A stretch of 64,000 nt of DNA, from the NCBI GenBank assembly GCA_017543285.1, contig JAFYGK010000032.1, forward strand, positions 62,001 through 126,000. The letters run 5' to 3'. The position numbers were made by a program, and so were the translations under genes. The notes beneath the pieces were generated by a model. It did no database searches. It worked only from the letters and a program-made list of their open reading frames with translations, and had not been told where the DNA came from. This DNA is from Clostridia bacterium (GTDB lineage: Bacteria > Bacillota > Clostridia > Oscillospirales > Acutalibacteraceae). Positions 31,800 to 42,400 of the stretch are shown one piece after another (the first letter of the stretch is position 1; each line of letters starts with the position of its first letter).

Positions 31800-33479
31800 A
31801 TGGAGTACAAGTCCGACATCCAGATAGCGCAGGAAAATGTGATGGCTCCCATAACAGAAATTGCCGATAAAGCGGGCATAGACAGAAAATACATTGAGCT
31901 TTACGGCAACTACAAGGCAAAGATCGACTACAAAATGCTCGACGAAATGAAGGATAAGCCGGACGGAAAGCTCATTTTGGTTACCGCCATGACTCCTACC
32001 CCGGCAGGCGAGGGAAAAACCACCATATCGGTCGGACTTGCCGATTCCCTTTCGGCCGCCGGCAAAAATGTAATGCTCTGTCTGCGCGAGCCGTCGCTGG
32101 GTCCTGTTTTCGGTATAAAAGGAGGCGCGGCAGGCGGCGGATATGCTCAGGTGGTTCCCATGGAGGATATTAACCTTCACTTCACCGGCGATCTTCATGC
32201 CATCGGCGCCGCGAACAATCTCCTGGCAGCAATGCTTGACAACCACATCTTTCAGGGCAACTCTCTCGGCATAGATGTGCGCCGCGTTACATGGAAGCGC
32301 TGCGTCGATATGAACGACAGACAGCTTCGTTATATAGTTGACGGAACGGGCGGCAAATTCAACGGGGTGCCCCGCGAGGACGGCTTCGATATAACCGTCG
32401 CGTCGGAAATCATGGCTATACTCTGCCTTTCTTCCGATCTCACCGACCTCAAACGCAGGCTGAAGAGTATAGTCGTCGGCTACACCAGAGAGGACAAGCC
32501 GGTCACCGCAGGCGACCTTAACGCTCAGGGCGCAATGGCCGTGCTGCTCAAGGACGCGCTCAAGCCCAATCTCGTCCAGACGCTGGAAAAGACCCCTGCC
32601 ATAGTCCACGGAGGACCGTTTGCAAACATAGCTCACGGCTGCAATTCGGTTATGGCGACAAAGACCGGCTTAAAGCTGGCGGACTACGTTGTTACCGAAG
32701 CCGGTTTCGGAGCCGACTTAGGTGCGGAAAAGTTTCTTGATATAAAATGCCGTATGGCGAAGCTCAGACCTAACGCCGTCGTGCTTGTCGCGACAATACG
32801 CGCGCTTAAACATCACGGCGGAGTCGAAAAAGCCGCGCTCGGCCAGGAAAACGTGGAAGCTCTCAAAAAGGGTCTGCCCAATCTTGTGCGTCATCTCGAC
32901 AATATTACAAATGTTTATAAGCTGCCCTGTGTGGTCGCCATCAACCGTTTCCCGACCGATACCGAAAGCGAGATAGCGGCGGTCAGAGAGGCGTGCGCGC
33001 AATACGGCGCCGAGGTTGCTTTAGCCGAAATCTGGGCAAAGGGCTCAATGGGCGGCAGCGAGCTTGCCAAGGCGGTTCTGGACGCCTGTGAGCGTGACAA
33101 TTCCGGATTTACAATGACATACACGGACGACATGCATCTTGCTGACAAGATAACGGCGGTCGCGCGGAATATTTACAGGGCAGACGGCGTTGATTTTGCT
33201 CCCGCGGCCGCGAAGGATATAGCAAGGCTTGAAAGCATGGGATTCGGTCATATGCCTGTCTGCATCGCAAAGACGCAGTATTCCTTCTCCGACGACGCCA
33301 AAAAAACGGGCGCTCCGGAGAATTTCAGGGTGACTGTACGCTCGGTCAAGGTTTCTGCCGGCGCAGGATTTGTCGTTGTGCTCACCGGTGACATAATGAC
33401 CATGCCCGGTCTGCCCAAGACTCCCGCGGCGGAAAAAATAGACATAGACGAAAACGGAAGGATCACCGGATTGTTCTGA
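31800..33479 (+). CDS. fhs: Formate-tetrahydrofolate ligase
   Basis: Makes 10-formyl-THF from formate, ATP and THF, the entry step of one-carbon supply and of the methyl branch of the Wood-Ljungdahl pathway. 559 residues, normal length. The P-loop TPAGEGKTT (about 67-75) and the signature [19 protein letters not shown] (about 98-116) are present, as is the [12 protein letters not shown] block. The start at 31800 follows GGAG; the longer frame adds 17 unlikely residues. It heads a cluster with fchA and folD. Confidence 0.97.
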   Translation: MEYKSDIQIAQENVMAPITEIADKAGIDRKYIELYGNYKAKIDYKMLDEMKDKPDGKLILVTAMTPTPAGEGKTTISVGLADSLSAAGKNVMLCLREPSLGPVFGIKGGAAGGGYAQVVPMEDINLHFTGDLHAIGAANNLLAAMLDNHIFQGNSLGIDVRRVTWKRCVDMNDRQLRYIVDGTGGKFNGVPREDGFDITVASEIMAILCLSSDLTDLKRRLKSIVVGYTREDKPVTAGDLNAQGAMAVLLKDALKPNLVQTLEKTPAIVHGGPFANIAHGCNSVMATKTGLKLADYVVTEAGFGADLGAEKFLDIKCRMAKLRPNAVVLVATIRALKHHGGVEKAALGQENVEALKKGLPNLVRHLDNITNVYKLPCVVAINRFPTDTESEIAAVREACAQYGAEVALAEIWAKGSMGGSELAKAVLDACERDNSGFTMTYTDDMHLADKITAVARNIYRADGVDFAPAAAKDIARLESMGFGHMPVCIAKTQYSFSDDAKKTGAPENFRVTVRSVKVSAGAGFVVVLTGDIMTMPGLPKTPAAEKIDIDENGRITGLF

Positions 33480-33555
33480 CGCAGTCTCAGGCCTGCACCC
33501 GTATCAAACAATCCGATATAATGAAATATACCTCAAAAGCGAAAGGATAGACAAA

Positions 33556-34179
33556 ATGTATCAGCTGTCCTGCAGGGATTTTTTACAAAAGCTCTCCTCG
33601 TCTGCTCCCGTTCCCGGAGGCGGAGGAGCCTCCGCGCTCTGCGGAGCCATCGGAACGGCCCTTTCCTCGATGGTGGCGTCGCTGACCGTCGGCAAGAAAA
33701 AATACGCCGACGTTCAGGAGGATGTGAAGGCCATAATCGTAAAAGCGGAAAAACTGCAAAATGAACTGTGCGACCTTATCAACGAGGACGCCAAGGCGTT
33801 TGAACCGCTTTCCAGGGCGTATTCGCTGCCCAAGGAGACCGAGGAGCAGATAGCCTACAAAAATGAGATCATGGAAAAGGCCCTCGTTTCGGCGTGCGAG
33901 GTTCCGTTTGCCATTATGGAAAAATGCTGGGAGGCCATCCTGCTGCTCGAGGAAACGGCACAGAAGGGCACAAGGATCGCTCTGTCCGACGCCGGCGCGG
34001 GCGTTTTAATGTGCGACGCCGCGCTGAAGGCGGCATCTCTCAACATTTATATAAACGCGCGCCTTATGAAAGACAGAGAACGCGCCGGTGGATTTACGGA
34101 AAAAACCGATACGCTCATTAAAAAAGCGGATAAAAAGTCGGCGGAGGTTTACGAATTCGTTCTGGCGCAGATCAAATAA
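33556..34179 (+). CDS. fchA: Methenyl-/formimino-THF cyclohydrolase-cyclodeaminase family protein
   Basis: A 207-residue all-helical protein of the FTCD cyclodeaminase / FchA family, expected to interconvert 10-formyl-THF and 5,10-methenyl-THF (or release ammonia from formimino-THF). PVPGGGGASALCGAIGTAL (about 18-36) is the family signature. The context between fhs and folD favours the cyclohydrolase role. An AAAGG site lies upstream. FolD often has this activity too, so the two may share the step. Confidence 0.92.
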   Translation: MYQLSCRDFLQKLSSSAPVPGGGGASALCGAIGTALSSMVASLTVGKKKYADVQEDVKAIIVKAEKLQNELCDLINEDAKAFEPLSRAYSLPKETEEQIAYKNEIMEKALVSACEVPFAIMEKCWEAILLLEETAQKGTRIALSDAGAGVLMCDAALKAASLNIYINARLMKDRERAGGFTEKTDTLIKKADKKSAEVYEFVLAQIK

Positions 34180-34224
34180 TAACTGCTTCAAACCCATACC
34201 AAACAGTTGAAAGCGAGGATATTC

Positions 34225-35079
34225 ATGGCAGAAATACTGAAGGGCAGGCCGGTTTCCGATCACAAAAAGGGAGTAGTGCTTGCCGAGGTTGACAATATGC
34301 GGGGCTATGGCGTATATCCCAAGCTCGGGATAGTTCGCATCGGAGAAAACGAAAGCGACCTTTCATATGAACGCTCGGTTACCAAACAGTTTGAAAAGCT
34401 GGGCATAGATGTGAAGGTATTCAGCTTTGCGGCCGACATTTCACAGGAAGATTTTATCGAGGCGTTTGCCAAAATTAATAAAAGCAGCGAGATCCACGGC
34501 ATACTGCTCTTCAGGCCGCTGCCAAAGCATATAGACATAGAAGCGGTCAAGGCGGTTTTTGATCCGCAAAAGGACGTTGACTGCATGCTTGACGAGAATC
34601 TTGCGAAAATATTTGTCGGGAAAAAGGATGGCTTCGCTCCCTGCACGGCCCAGGCTGTAATATCCACGCTGGATTTTTACGAGGTTGATCTGACCGGCAA
34701 AAAGGTATGCATAATCGGCAGAAGTCTTGTCGTCGGTAAACCGCTTGCCATGATGATGATGGGCAAAAATGCAACCGTCACCGTCTGCCATACAAAAACA
34801 AAGGATCTCGCGGCCGAATGCCGCGCCGCCGATGTGATAGTAGCTTCTGCGGGCAGGCCGAAAATGATCGACGACACCTTTGTAAGCGAAGGCGCGGTCG
34901 TTATCGACGTGGGTATCAACGTAGATGAAAACGGCTGCCTGTGCGGAGACGTCGATTTCGACAGGGTCAAGCAAAAGGCCTCCATGATAACTCCCGTTCC
35001 CGGCGGAATCGGCGCGGTTACCACCGCGCTGTTGGCGCAGCATGTCGTAAAGGCGGCGAAAAAACAAAATAAAATGTAG
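34225..35079 (+). CDS. folD: Methylene-THF dehydrogenase / cyclohydrolase
   Basis: A 284-residue bifunctional folate enzyme that oxidizes methylene-THF to methenyl-THF and may hydrolyse it. SYERSVTKQFEKLGI carries the catalytic Tyr and Lys; FRPLPKH replaces the usual LPLP block; DVDCMLDEN, the GRSLVVGKP dinucleotide loop and PVPGGIGAVTT are conserved. It is slightly divergent in the first 40 residues. I use the ATG at 34225 (GAGG upstream), six codons inside the longest frame. It completes the fhs-fchA-folD one-carbon unit. Confidence 0.95.
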   Translation: MAEILKGRPVSDHKKGVVLAEVDNMRGYGVYPKLGIVRIGENESDLSYERSVTKQFEKLGIDVKVFSFAADISQEDFIEAFAKINKSSEIHGILLFRPLPKHIDIEAVKAVFDPQKDVDCMLDENLAKIFVGKKDGFAPCTAQAVISTLDFYEVDLTGKKVCIIGRSLVVGKPLAMMMMGKNATVTVCHTKTKDLAAECRAADVIVASAGRPKMIDDTFVSEGAVVIDVGINVDENGCLCGDVDFDRVKQKASMITPVPGGIGAVTTALLAQHVVKAAKKQNKM

Positions 35080-35279
35080 GGCTGAACATTTCCGGCCGGA
35101 CGACAGGCGCGGCTTATTAAAGATGATGTCAAAGAAGCATTTTTTGGTTGACATGTCGGTGAAAAAATAGTATCATTATATCAGATAAATAATCGCTCCG
35201 AACGGTTTTTATGATATTTCCCCTGTTTTTCGGAACAATATCCTGCGGAGCAATCAAATAGATCGGAGGTCTGTGTGAA

Positions 35280-35438
35280 ATGGATAAAAACGACACAAAG
35301 AAAATCATATTCGCGATTGTTGCCATCGTCGCGTTTGCGGCTTCCGTTGCCACAGCAACGTATTTTATCCTGACAAAAATCAAGAAACGCCGCGAAACAA
35401 GAGAGATTGAAAAATATCTTGACTGTGTGATCGAATAA
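35280..35438 (+). CDS. Small single-helix membrane protein
   Basis: A 52-residue protein beginning MDKNDTKK, with one transmembrane segment (about 9-31, rich in Ala/Ile/Val) and a basic then acidic tail (KIKKRRETREIEKYL). GGAGG lies ten bases upstream of the ATG. I do not recognise it; such short anchors are common between housekeeping operons in Clostridia. It stands alone between folD and rimP. Confidence 0.65.
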   Translation: MDKNDTKKIIFAIVAIVAFAASVATATYFILTKIKKRRETREIEKYLDCVIE

Positions 35439-35474
35439 TCCTTCCAGTTTATTTAAGTTTTTTTGATTTTCCTC

Positions 35475-35503
35475 TTGCAAATTATAGCAAACGGTGCTAT
35501 AAT
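35475..35503 (+). promoter_or_regulatory. Promoter of the rimP-nusA-infB operon
   Basis: TTGCAA (35475-35480) and TATAAT (35498-35503), 17-bp spacer, ahead of a 115-base leader. Confidence 0.8.
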
Positions 35504-35530
35504 ACCTATGTTAAGTATAGGAAAGAATGG

Positions 35531-35558
35531 AGAGTGGGTTGCGACCCGCTCTTTTGTT
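35531..35558 (+). promoter_or_regulatory. Attenuator-like hairpin in the rimP leader
   Basis: AGAGTGGGT (35531-35539) / ACCCGCTCT (35544-35552) with TGCG loop and TTTTG tail, about 25 bases after the start site. Terminator-like hairpins at this place in the rimP/nusA operon fit feedback control by NusA, but this is inference. Confidence 0.6.
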
Positions 35559-35622
35559 TTGATATTCTGCGTTTGTCCGCCTCATGCGGCATTCGTTTAT
35601 TGAAAACCGATCGGAGGGAAAT

Positions 35623-36105
35623 ATGGCTCAGAAAAAACCGTCCGTTACCGCCGTCGTCTGGGACATTGCCGGACGCGTGGGCGAGCAGATGAACATCAAA
35701 ATATGGGACGTCCGCTACCTCAAGGAGGGAAGCGACTGGCATCTTCATGTACTGATAGACAAGGACGGCGGAATCAGTATAGAGGAATGCGAAAAATTTT
35801 ACCGCGCCTTTGATCCGCTGCTTGACGAGGCCGACCCTATCGACCACCCTTACCAGCTTGAGATCGAGTCTCCCGGTATTGAGCGCAGCCTTACGCGGCC
35901 GGAGCATTATGACGATTGCAAAGGCCGGACGGTGTGCGTTACGCTGATAAGGCCGGACGAAAGCGGTCAGAAGATCCACACAGGCGAGCTTCTGGGCCTG
36001 GAGGACGGAGAAATCGCAATTTCTGTCGGGGATGAGACAATACGGTTTGACAAAAAGTCGGTTTCTTCCGTTAAAACGGTGTTCGATGAAAGCGATTTTG
36101 ACTGA
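35623..36105 (+). CDS. rimP: Ribosome maturation factor RimP
   Basis: A 160-residue 30S assembly factor. The N-terminal alpha/beta domain (IWDVRYLKEGSDWHLHVLIDKDGGISIEECEKF) and the hinge PYQLEIESPGIERSL are characteristic; the C-terminal SH3-like domain follows (about 95-160). The start at 35623 is supported by GGAGG and the family N-terminus. First gene of the conserved rimP-nusA-rnpM-ylxQ-infB-rbfA operon. Confidence 0.95.
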   Translation: MAQKKPSVTAVVWDIAGRVGEQMNIKIWDVRYLKEGSDWHLHVLIDKDGGISIEECEKFYRAFDPLLDEADPIDHPYQLEIESPGIERSLTRPEHYDDCKGRTVCVTLIRPDESGQKIHTGELLGLEDGEIAISVGDETIRFDKKSVSSVKTVFDESDFD

Positions 36106-36178
36106 AACCTGGCGATTAATCAAAGCGAATACGCATAATATATAAGGATTTAAGATAACTGATTATGGAGGATTTTTG

Positions 36179-37273
36179 ATGAACAACGAATTTTTTGAGG
36201 CCGTTGAGATGCTGGAAAAGGAAAAGGGAGTCCCTGCTGATTACCTGTACGAAAAGATATCGGCGGCCGTTGTCATCGCTGTAAAAAGAGACTACAACGC
36301 AAAAGACAACATCATAGTTACAATAGATAAGGATAAGAGGATATTCTCCGTCGCTCTGCGCAAGACCGTTGTTGAGAATGAAGTGACCGATCCCACAACC
36401 GAGATCATCCTCTCGGAGGCAAAGAAATACAACAAAAAGGCGCTGGTCGGAGACACGGTTGACGTTACGCTTCAGACAAAGCAGTTCGGCAGAATCGCCG
36501 CCCAGACAGCAAAGCATGTCATCAGACAGGGCATAAGGGAAGCCGAGCGCGGACAGATGCTCCAGGAATTTACCTCTCATCAGCAGGAACTTGTAACGGC
36601 AACCGTCAACAGGATCGACCCGAGGACCGGAGCCGTATCGCTCGAGATCGGCAAGGCCGATGCCCTGCTTCTCAAGAATGAGCAGGTTCCGGGTGAAACC
36701 TTCTCGGAGGGCGAACACATAAAGGTATATATCGTTGAGGTGAGAGACGGCGACAAGGGTCCCAGAGCCATGATAAGCCGCACCCATCCCGGACTTGTTA
36801 AAAGACTGTTTGAGCTTGAGGTCCCCGAGATCTATGACGGCACAGTCGAAATCAAATCGGTCAGCCGCGAGGCCGGCAGCCGCACTAAGCTGGCCGTGCT
36901 CAGCCGCGATAAAAATGTCGACCCGGTAGGCGCATGCATAGGAAACCGCGGCGCGAGAGTCGGCAAGATCGTTGACGAGCTTGGCGGCGAAAAGATAGAT
37001 ATAGTCCGCTACAGTGAAAACCCCGTCGAGTTTATTTCCGAGGCTCTTTCGCCGGCGGATGTTCTTGACGTGAAAATATTAGACGAGCAGGCTCATTCCT
37101 GCAAAGTAACCGTTCCGGATAATCAGTTGTCCCTCGCCATCGGAAATAAAGGCCAGAACGCCAGACTTGCCGCAAAGCTGACAGGCTGGAAAATAGATAT
37201 TCGTCCCGAAAGCGGTTTTTACGGTGAAGACGACGATGAGCCGGCCGCGGACGACGCGGCGATACTGGGTTAA
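36179..37273 (+). CDS. nusA: Transcription termination/antitermination factor NusA
   Basis: A 364-residue RNA polymerase-associated factor: N-terminal domain (about 1-125), S1 (about 130-200; VTATVNRIDPRTGAVSLEIG), KH1 and KH2 (about 225-345; GACIGNRGARVGKIV and LAIGNKGQNARLAAKLTG). It lacks the C-terminal acidic repeats of the enterobacterial protein, as usual for Firmicutes. The ATG at 36179 follows GGAGG; a TTG lies directly before it. Confidence 0.97.
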   Translation: MNNEFFEAVEMLEKEKGVPADYLYEKISAAVVIAVKRDYNAKDNIIVTIDKDKRIFSVALRKTVVENEVTDPTTEIILSEAKKYNKKALVGDTVDVTLQTKQFGRIAAQTAKHVIRQGIREAERGQMLQEFTSHQQELVTATVNRIDPRTGAVSLEIGKADALLLKNEQVPGETFSEGEHIKVYIVEVRDGDKGPRAMISRTHPGLVKRLFELEVPEIYDGTVEIKSVSREAGSRTKLAVLSRDKNVDPVGACIGNRGARVGKIVDELGGEKIDIVRYSENPVEFISEALSPADVLDVKILDEQAHSCKVTVPDNQLSLAIGNKGQNARLAAKLTGWKIDIRPESGFYGEDDDEPAADDAAILG

Positions 37274-37343
37274 GACTCACGGCCCGGAAACAAAAACGCT
37301 CTTGTTATTTACCTTTCACTCTTGATTTTAAGGAGATTATCTG

Positions 37344-37616
37344 ATGACAAAACAACGTCGGGTCCCGTTAAGGAAATGCACCGGCTGCGGCGAAATGAAG
37401 AATAAAAAGGAGCTTGTGCGTGTTGTCCGCTCGCCCGAGGGCGAGGTTTCTCTCGATCTTACCGGGAAGAAAGCAGGACGCGGCGCTTACGTTTGTCACG
37501 ACATAAAATGCCTAAGAGCGGCACGAAAAGCTAAACGCTTCGAAAGGGCGCTCGACTGTCCGATACCGGACGAAGTATTTGAAAAAATGGAGGAGGAATT
37601 AACGCTTGACGGATAA
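37344..37616 (+). CDS. rnpM: RNase P modulator RnpM (YlxR)
   Basis: A 90-residue YlxR-family RNA-binding protein. RKCTGCGEMKNKKELVRVVR, the KKAGRGAYVC strand and the second Cys (IKCLRAARKAKRFERAL) give the family pattern. In Bacillus subtilis YlxR was reported to bind RNase P RNA and modulate it; the rnpB gene lies elsewhere in this window. It overlaps ylxQ by 11 bases. Confidence 0.94.
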   Translation: MTKQRRVPLRKCTGCGEMKNKKELVRVVRSPEGEVSLDLTGKKAGRGAYVCHDIKCLRAARKAKRFERALDCPIPDEVFEKMEEELTLDG

Positions 37617-37920
37617 GCTGCTCTCCATTATAGGTCTTGCAAGACGGGCAGGAAAGATTTCACTGGGATGTGATCCGGCGCTGCTTGCTATTGCAAAGCA
37701 CAAGACCAAACTTATAGTAACGGCGCAGGACATTTCCAAAAATACGCTCAGCCGCATTACGGCGGCGGCAGGAGAAAAAAACGTCAGCATGCTCGCGCTC
37801 GGATATACAAAGGAGCAGATAAGCTCTGCGCTCGGAAAGCTGACGGCGGTCTTTTCGGTAAACGACGAAGGATTTGCAAAGCAGATCCAAAAGCTTGCTT
37901 CCGACGACCGACAGCTTTAA
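37606..37920 (+). CDS. ylxQ: L7Ae-family ribosome-associated protein YlxQ
   Basis: A 104-residue member of the L7Ae/L30e/Gadd45 fold that binds kink-turn [23 protein letters not shown] opens the domain and [18 protein letters not shown] is the second conserved block. It starts at TTG behind GGAGGAGG inside the 3' end of rnpM, so translation is coupled. Confidence 0.92.
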   Translation: MTDKLLSIIGLARRAGKISLGCDPALLAIAKHKTKLIVTAQDISKNTLSRITAAAGEKNVSMLALGYTKEQISSALGKLTAVFSVNDEGFAKQIQKLASDDRQL

Positions 37921-38023
37921 AAAGACCAATCCTCAAATACTTGCAGTTTTAACAATTTATGCGCCTTCAGACCGCGGAGTTTCTGATATCGCGGCTCTTA
38001 TGCGAAGCGAAAGGATGATTTGT

Positions 38024-40705
38024 TTGTTCATAAAATATAGAGTAAACGAGGTTGCCAAGGATTTTGGCGAAACCAGCAAAAAAATACTTAAAATAGTCAA
38101 TGATAATTTCCCGGGCACTCCCAAAAAGACGATGACAGCGCTGGAGGAAAACGAGCTGAACGTTGTTTTCGATCTTCTCACCAAGGAGCATGAGGTCCAG
38201 AGCTTTGATGAATATTTTGCTTCCCGCACAGAGAAGGAGAAAAAGCCTCAGGCTCAAAAGGACAAAGAAAGCATGAATGCCGCGCAGTCCAAGGCGGACA
38301 GGATCAAGGCCGCCAGGGAAGCCGCCGGAAAACTCAAGGGTGAAGCGGCAAAACCGGATGAGAAAAAGGACGAGACCAAGCCGGCGGACAAAAAACCACA
38401 GGAAACTGCGGCCCAGCAGAAGCCGGCCTATCCTCCCAAAACGGCTCCTGTCCGTACCGCAGCTCCTGCAGCAAGGCAGCAGAGCGCGCCGGCGAGGACT
38501 CAGCAGAATAACCCTGCCGCGCAGGGAAATAATCAGAACAGAGGCGACAGGAACGCTCAGCAGGGCAGACCGCAGAGGACAGGCGATCGACCGCAGGGCG
38601 GCTTCCAGAGAACCGACAAGCCGCAGCCGCAGCCTCAGCCGCAGCAGCGGCCGCCGAAGCAGAAATCTGCCGCAAAGCAGCCTCTTAACAGAAAGCCTCT
38701 TGAGGGCGTTGTGGATGAAAACGGCTTCAGACAGGTCGTGCGCCGCACAGTCGATACGCGTTCGGCTACAGTCGATCTGGAAAAATACAACGAAAAGTTT
38801 GAACAGCTGGCCCCCGAAAGAAGCCGCAGGGACAGCATGGTGACAAAGCAGAAGCTGACCCAGCGTTCTCAGCAATACAGAGGAAAGCCCAAAAATTCCC
38901 GCAAGGAGACCGAAGCAGAACGCATCAAGAGAATCGAAAGAGAACGCAAGGCAAAGACCCTGGTCATAACGGTTCCCGATGAAATAACGGTTGGCGACCT
39001 GGCGGTCAAGCTCAAGGCCACGGCTGCGCAGGTCATCACAAAGCTGATGGGCCTGGGCATGATGGCTACCGTGAATGAGGTCATTGATTTTGACACAGCT
39101 TCCCTTGTCGCGGACGAATTCCACGCAAAGGCAGAGCGTGAGGTTGTTGTTACAATCGAAGAAAGAATCATCGACGACAGCGTCGATACCGATGAGAACC
39201 TCCAGCCGAGAAGCCCCATCGTTGTTGTCATGGGTCATGTTGACCACGGAAAAACATCGCTGCTTGACGCTATAAGACATTCTCATGTTACCGCGACGGA
39301 GGCCGGCGGAATCACGCAGCATATAGGCGCTTACAGAGTGCCGGTTGGAGATAAGGAAATCACTTTCCTCGACACGCCGGGACACGCCGCTTTCACGTCC
39401 ATGAGAGCCAGAGGTGCGCAGGTCACGGATATAGCGATACTCGTTGTTGCTGCGGACGACGGCATCATGCCGCAGACGGTAGAGGCGATTAATCACGCAA
39501 AGGCCGCGAATGTTTCTATAATCGTAGCCATCAACAAGATGGATAAAGAGGGCGCGAACCCCGACAGGATAATGCAGCAGCTCACCGAATATGAGCTTGT
39601 ACCCGAGGCATGGGGCGGCGATGTTATCTGCGTTCCCGTTTCGGCGGTAACAAAGCGGGGTATCGACGAGCTTCTTGAAATGGTCATCCTGACTGCCGAT
39701 ATGAAGGAACTCAAGGCAAATCCCGACAGAGCCGCAAAGGGCACTGTTATCGAAGCGCGTCTGGACAAGGGCAGAGGCCCCGTCGCAACCATCCTTGTAC
39801 AGAACGGCACGCTGCATTCGGGAGACGTTGTTGTCGCCGGAACGGCGGTCGGCAGAGTCCGCGCCATGACAAACGACAGAGGCGAAAAATGCGACAGCGC
39901 AGGACCCTCCATGCCGGTCGAAATAACCGGTCTGGGCGAAGTGCCGTCGGCAGGCGACACCTTTGACGCCGTATCCGACGAGCGTCTTGCCAGAGAGCTT
40001 GTCGAGCAGCGTCGTCAGGCTCAGAAGGAGGAGCAGTTCAAGTCCTTCCAGAAGGTCACGCTCGACAATCTGTTTGAGTCGATGCAGCAGGGCGAAATGA
40101 AGGAACTCAACATCATCGTCAAGGCGGATGTTCAGGGCAGCGTCGAGGCAGTCCGTCAGTCGCTTGAGAAGCTGTCCAACGACGAGGTCGTCGTAAAGGT
40201 CATTCACGGCGGCGTCGGCGCTGTGAGCGAGTCGGACGTTATGCTGGCAAACGCATCCAATGCGATCATAGTCGGCTTCAATGTCCGTCCGCAGCCGACA
40301 GCTCAGGAAATGGCGGAGCGCGAAAACGTGGAAATAAGACTTTACCGCATAATTTACGACTGCCTGGAGGAAATCGAAGCCGCCATGAAGGGTATGCTCG
40401 CTCCCAAGTTCCACGAGGTGCAGATTGGCCGCGTAGAGGTAAGAAATACTTTCAAGATATCCAGCGTGGGCACAATAGCGGGCTGCTATGTGCTTGACGG
40501 AAAGGTAACAAGAAACGCGCAGCTCAGAGTAGTCCGCGACGGAATAGTTATCGCCGAGGACAAGATAGATTCGCTCAGACGCTTCAAGGACGACGTGAAA
40601 GAGGTCGCCCAGGGCTTTGAATGCGGTATCGGCCTTGAAAAGTACAACGACGTCAAGGAAGGCGACATCTACGAGCTGTTCGTGATGGAAGAGATAAAGG
40701 ATTGA
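38024..40705 (+). CDS. infB: Translation initiation factor IF-2
   Basis: An 893-residue GTPase that brings fMet-tRNA to the 30S subunit. N-terminal IF2N ([13 protein letters not shown]), a long low-complexity Lys/Pro/Gln/Arg linker (about 85-290), the second IF2N ([12 protein letters not shown]), G domain with GHVDHGKTS (about 404-412), DTPGHAAF and NKMD, then domains II-IV. I start it at TTG 38024, nine bases after AAGG, which gives the family N-terminus; the ATG at 38015 lies directly on that site and the longer frame overlaps ylxQ. Confidence 0.96.
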   Translation: MFIKYRVNEVAKDFGETSKKILKIVNDNFPGTPKKTMTALEENELNVVFDLLTKEHEVQSFDEYFASRTEKEKKPQAQKDKESMNAAQSKADRIKAAREAAGKLKGEAAKPDEKKDETKPADKKPQETAAQQKPAYPPKTAPVRTAAPAARQQSAPARTQQNNPAAQGNNQNRGDRNAQQGRPQRTGDRPQGGFQRTDKPQPQPQPQQRPPKQKSAAKQPLNRKPLEGVVDENGFRQVVRRTVDTRSATVDLEKYNEKFEQLAPERSRRDSMVTKQKLTQRSQQYRGKPKNSRKETEAERIKRIERERKAKTLVITVPDEITVGDLAVKLKATAAQVITKLMGLGMMATVNEVIDFDTASLVADEFHAKAEREVVVTIEERIIDDSVDTDENLQPRSPIVVVMGHVDHGKTSLLDAIRHSHVTATEAGGITQHIGAYRVPVGDKEITFLDTPGHAAFTSMRARGAQVTDIAILVVAADDGIMPQTVEAINHAKAANVSIIVAINKMDKEGANPDRIMQQLTEYELVPEAWGGDVICVPVSAVTKRGIDELLEMVILTADMKELKANPDRAAKGTVIEARLDKGRGPVATILVQNGTLHSGDVVVAGTAVGRVRAMTNDRGEKCDSAGPSMPVEITGLGEVPSAGDTFDAVSDERLARELVEQRRQAQKEEQFKSFQKVTLDNLFESMQQGEMKELNIIVKADVQGSVEAVRQSLEKLSNDEVVVKVIHGGVGAVSESDVMLANASNAIIVGFNVRPQPTAQEMAERENVEIRLYRIIYDCLEEIEAAMKGMLAPKFHEVQIGRVEVRNTFKISSVGTIAGCYVLDGKVTRNAQLRVVRDGIVIAEDKIDSLRRFKDDVKEVAQGFECGIGLEKYNDVKEGDIYELFVMEEIKD

Positions 40706-40918
40706 TTCAGAGTTAAGGCCATCATTTGCGGTCGCGCCCGGCGGGCGGTGAAGCGAGCATAGGATGGCACAGCGGTCAAAACCGGCGTGCCTTTTCAGGC
40801 GCGTTAAGCCGATTTTGGACCCTGCAAAGCGAGGCGGCTTTGCTGCCGGGTTCAGAGAGGCTTCTCCTTGAGGAGAAGGCTCCGCTCTTAACTCTTATAA
40901 ATAGCAAGGAGAACAGAT

Positions 40919-41290
40919 TTGCCTAATTTTAAAATAGACAGAACCACGGAGGATATCAGACGCGAGCTGTCCGATATCTTCCGGACACTGAAGGACCCGC
41001 GCGTTTCGTCGGAGCTTTTGAGCATAGTGCGTATCGAGCTGACGAACGATATGTCTTACTGCAAGGTGTATGTCAGCGCCATTGAGGGCATGGACAGGTC
41101 AAAGGAAGCTGTCAGAGGCCTCAAATCGGCATCGGGATACATCCGCCGTGAGCTGGCGCTGAGACTCCATCTGCGTCATACTCCCGAGCTGCGCTTTATC
41201 GCTGACGATTCCATAGCGCACGGTTCCCAAATCAATAAATTGCTGTCTGAGCTTGTCAGGAGTGATGAAGATGAACAGAATAACAGCTGA
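40919..41290 (+). CDS. rbfA: Ribosome-binding factor A
   Basis: A 123-residue KH-like 16S rRNA maturation factor. KDPRVSSELLSIVRIELTND, CKVYVSAI and the ELRFIADDSIAHGSQINKLL end are characteristic. It starts at TTG with AAGGAG ten bases upstream. The 213 bases after infB hold a hairpin CTTCTCCTTGAGGAGAAG and no gene. Its end overlaps the nrnA start. Confidence 0.95.
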   Translation: MPNFKIDRTTEDIRRELSDIFRTLKDPRVSSELLSIVRIELTNDMSYCKVYVSAIEGMDRSKEAVRGLKSASGYIRRELALRLHLRHTPELRFIADDSIAHGSQINKLLSELVRSDEDEQNNS

Positions 41291-42224
41291 GGAGGCCGCG
41301 AAAATCCTTCTCGGGCAGGATGACATTCTCGTTCTGACCCACCGCTCTCCCGACGGAGACACCCTCGGTTCGGCTTACGCCGTCTGCCATGCACTGCGCA
41401 GAATGGGGAAAAGGATCAATGTTGCCTGTGCCGACGAGATAGCCGAAAAATATTCCTATCTCGCTGCGGGGATGCAGGATATGGACTTTGAGCCGAGATT
41501 CATTCTTGCGGTCGATGTGGCCGATGAAAAGCTGCTGGGCAACCTGAGAAAGATTTACGGCGGCAGTATCGACATGTGCATAGACCATCACGGATCCAAC
41601 ACAGGATATGCCGACAAGCTGCTGCTCAAAGAGGTCGCCGCCTGCGCCGAAATAATATACGAGCTGCTTTTATTAATGAAAGCGCCCATCGACGTTAAAA
41701 TCGCCGAGTGCATCTACACCGGCATTTCAACCGATACCGGCTGCTTCAGATATTCCAACACAACGGCGCAGTCTCACTATATCGCCGCAAAGCTGATGGA
41801 GACCGGATTCAACTATTTCATCATAAACCGGCTCATGTTCGAGATCAAATCGAAGGAATTTCTGCAGCTTGAGCAAAAGGCCATTGCCGGAATGGAATAC
41901 TATCTCGACGGCAGGGTTGCGGTAATTACACTGACAAAAGAAATGATGGACTCCGTTGATCCGAGCAGTCTTGAATACATAGCTCCGCTGCCGAGACAGG
42001 TAGAGGGAGTGCGCTGCGGCTTTACCCTGAAGCAGGTCGAAGAAAATCATTTTCGAATTTCGGTCAGAACCGGACACGAGCTTGACGCCTCGAAAATCTG
42101 CGCCGGTTTCGGAGGCGGCGGACACAAGCGCGCCGCCGGATGTTCCTTTACCGGAACAAAGGATGAGCTTATAGGCAGACTCATAAAAGCAGTAGAAAAG
42201 GAAATGCAGCAGCCGATCGGATGA
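41271..42224 (+). CDS. nrnA: Bifunctional oligoribonuclease / PAP phosphatase (DHH-DHHA1)
   Basis: A 317-residue NrnA-like nano-RNase and pAp phosphatase. HRSPDGDTLGSAYA (DHH motif I), VDVADEKL, IDHHGSN (the DHH motif) and STDTGCFRYSN in the catalytic domain; the C-terminal DHHA1 domain carries GFGGGGHKRAAGC. The start at 41271 lies eight bases after AGGAG, within the rbfA end; an ATG six bases upstream is possible. Confidence 0.94.
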   Translation: MNRITAEEAAKILLGQDDILVLTHRSPDGDTLGSAYAVCHALRRMGKRINVACADEIAEKYSYLAAGMQDMDFEPRFILAVDVADEKLLGNLRKIYGGSIDMCIDHHGSNTGYADKLLLKEVAACAEIIYELLLLMKAPIDVKIAECIYTGISTDTGCFRYSNTTAQSHYIAAKLMETGFNYFIINRLMFEIKSKEFLQLEQKAIAGMEYYLDGRVAVITLTKEMMDSVDPSSLEYIAPLPRQVEGVRCGFTLKQVEENHFRISVRTGHELDASKICAGFGGGGHKRAAGCSFTGTKDELIGRLIKAVEKEMQQPIG

Positions 42225-42357
42225 TATGCCCGGGTTTCTGCCGGTTTGCCGCTCGGATGCGGAAACAATAAAACCGGGTCATGGCTTGATGCACGGGCAA
42301 AGCGCCCTTGCAAAAGACCGTTCAATCGACATGATCCGATCGGAAAAAACAACCTTG

Positions 42358-42388
42358 AGCGTCCATCGACCATGACGGACGCTTTTTA
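42358..42388 (+). terminator. Terminator-like hairpin just before truB
   Basis: AGCGTCC (42358-42364) / GGACGCT (42377-42383) followed by TTTT. Only 13 bases separate it from the truB ATG, which has no good ribosome site. Confidence 0.7.
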
Positions 42389-42400
42389 AACATTTATGGT

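Noticed and set aside
37967-40414. 815-codon open frame on the minus strand
   Set aside because: It is antisense to infB, whose domains and motifs are unmistakable; the antisense protein has no family signature and no ribosome site.
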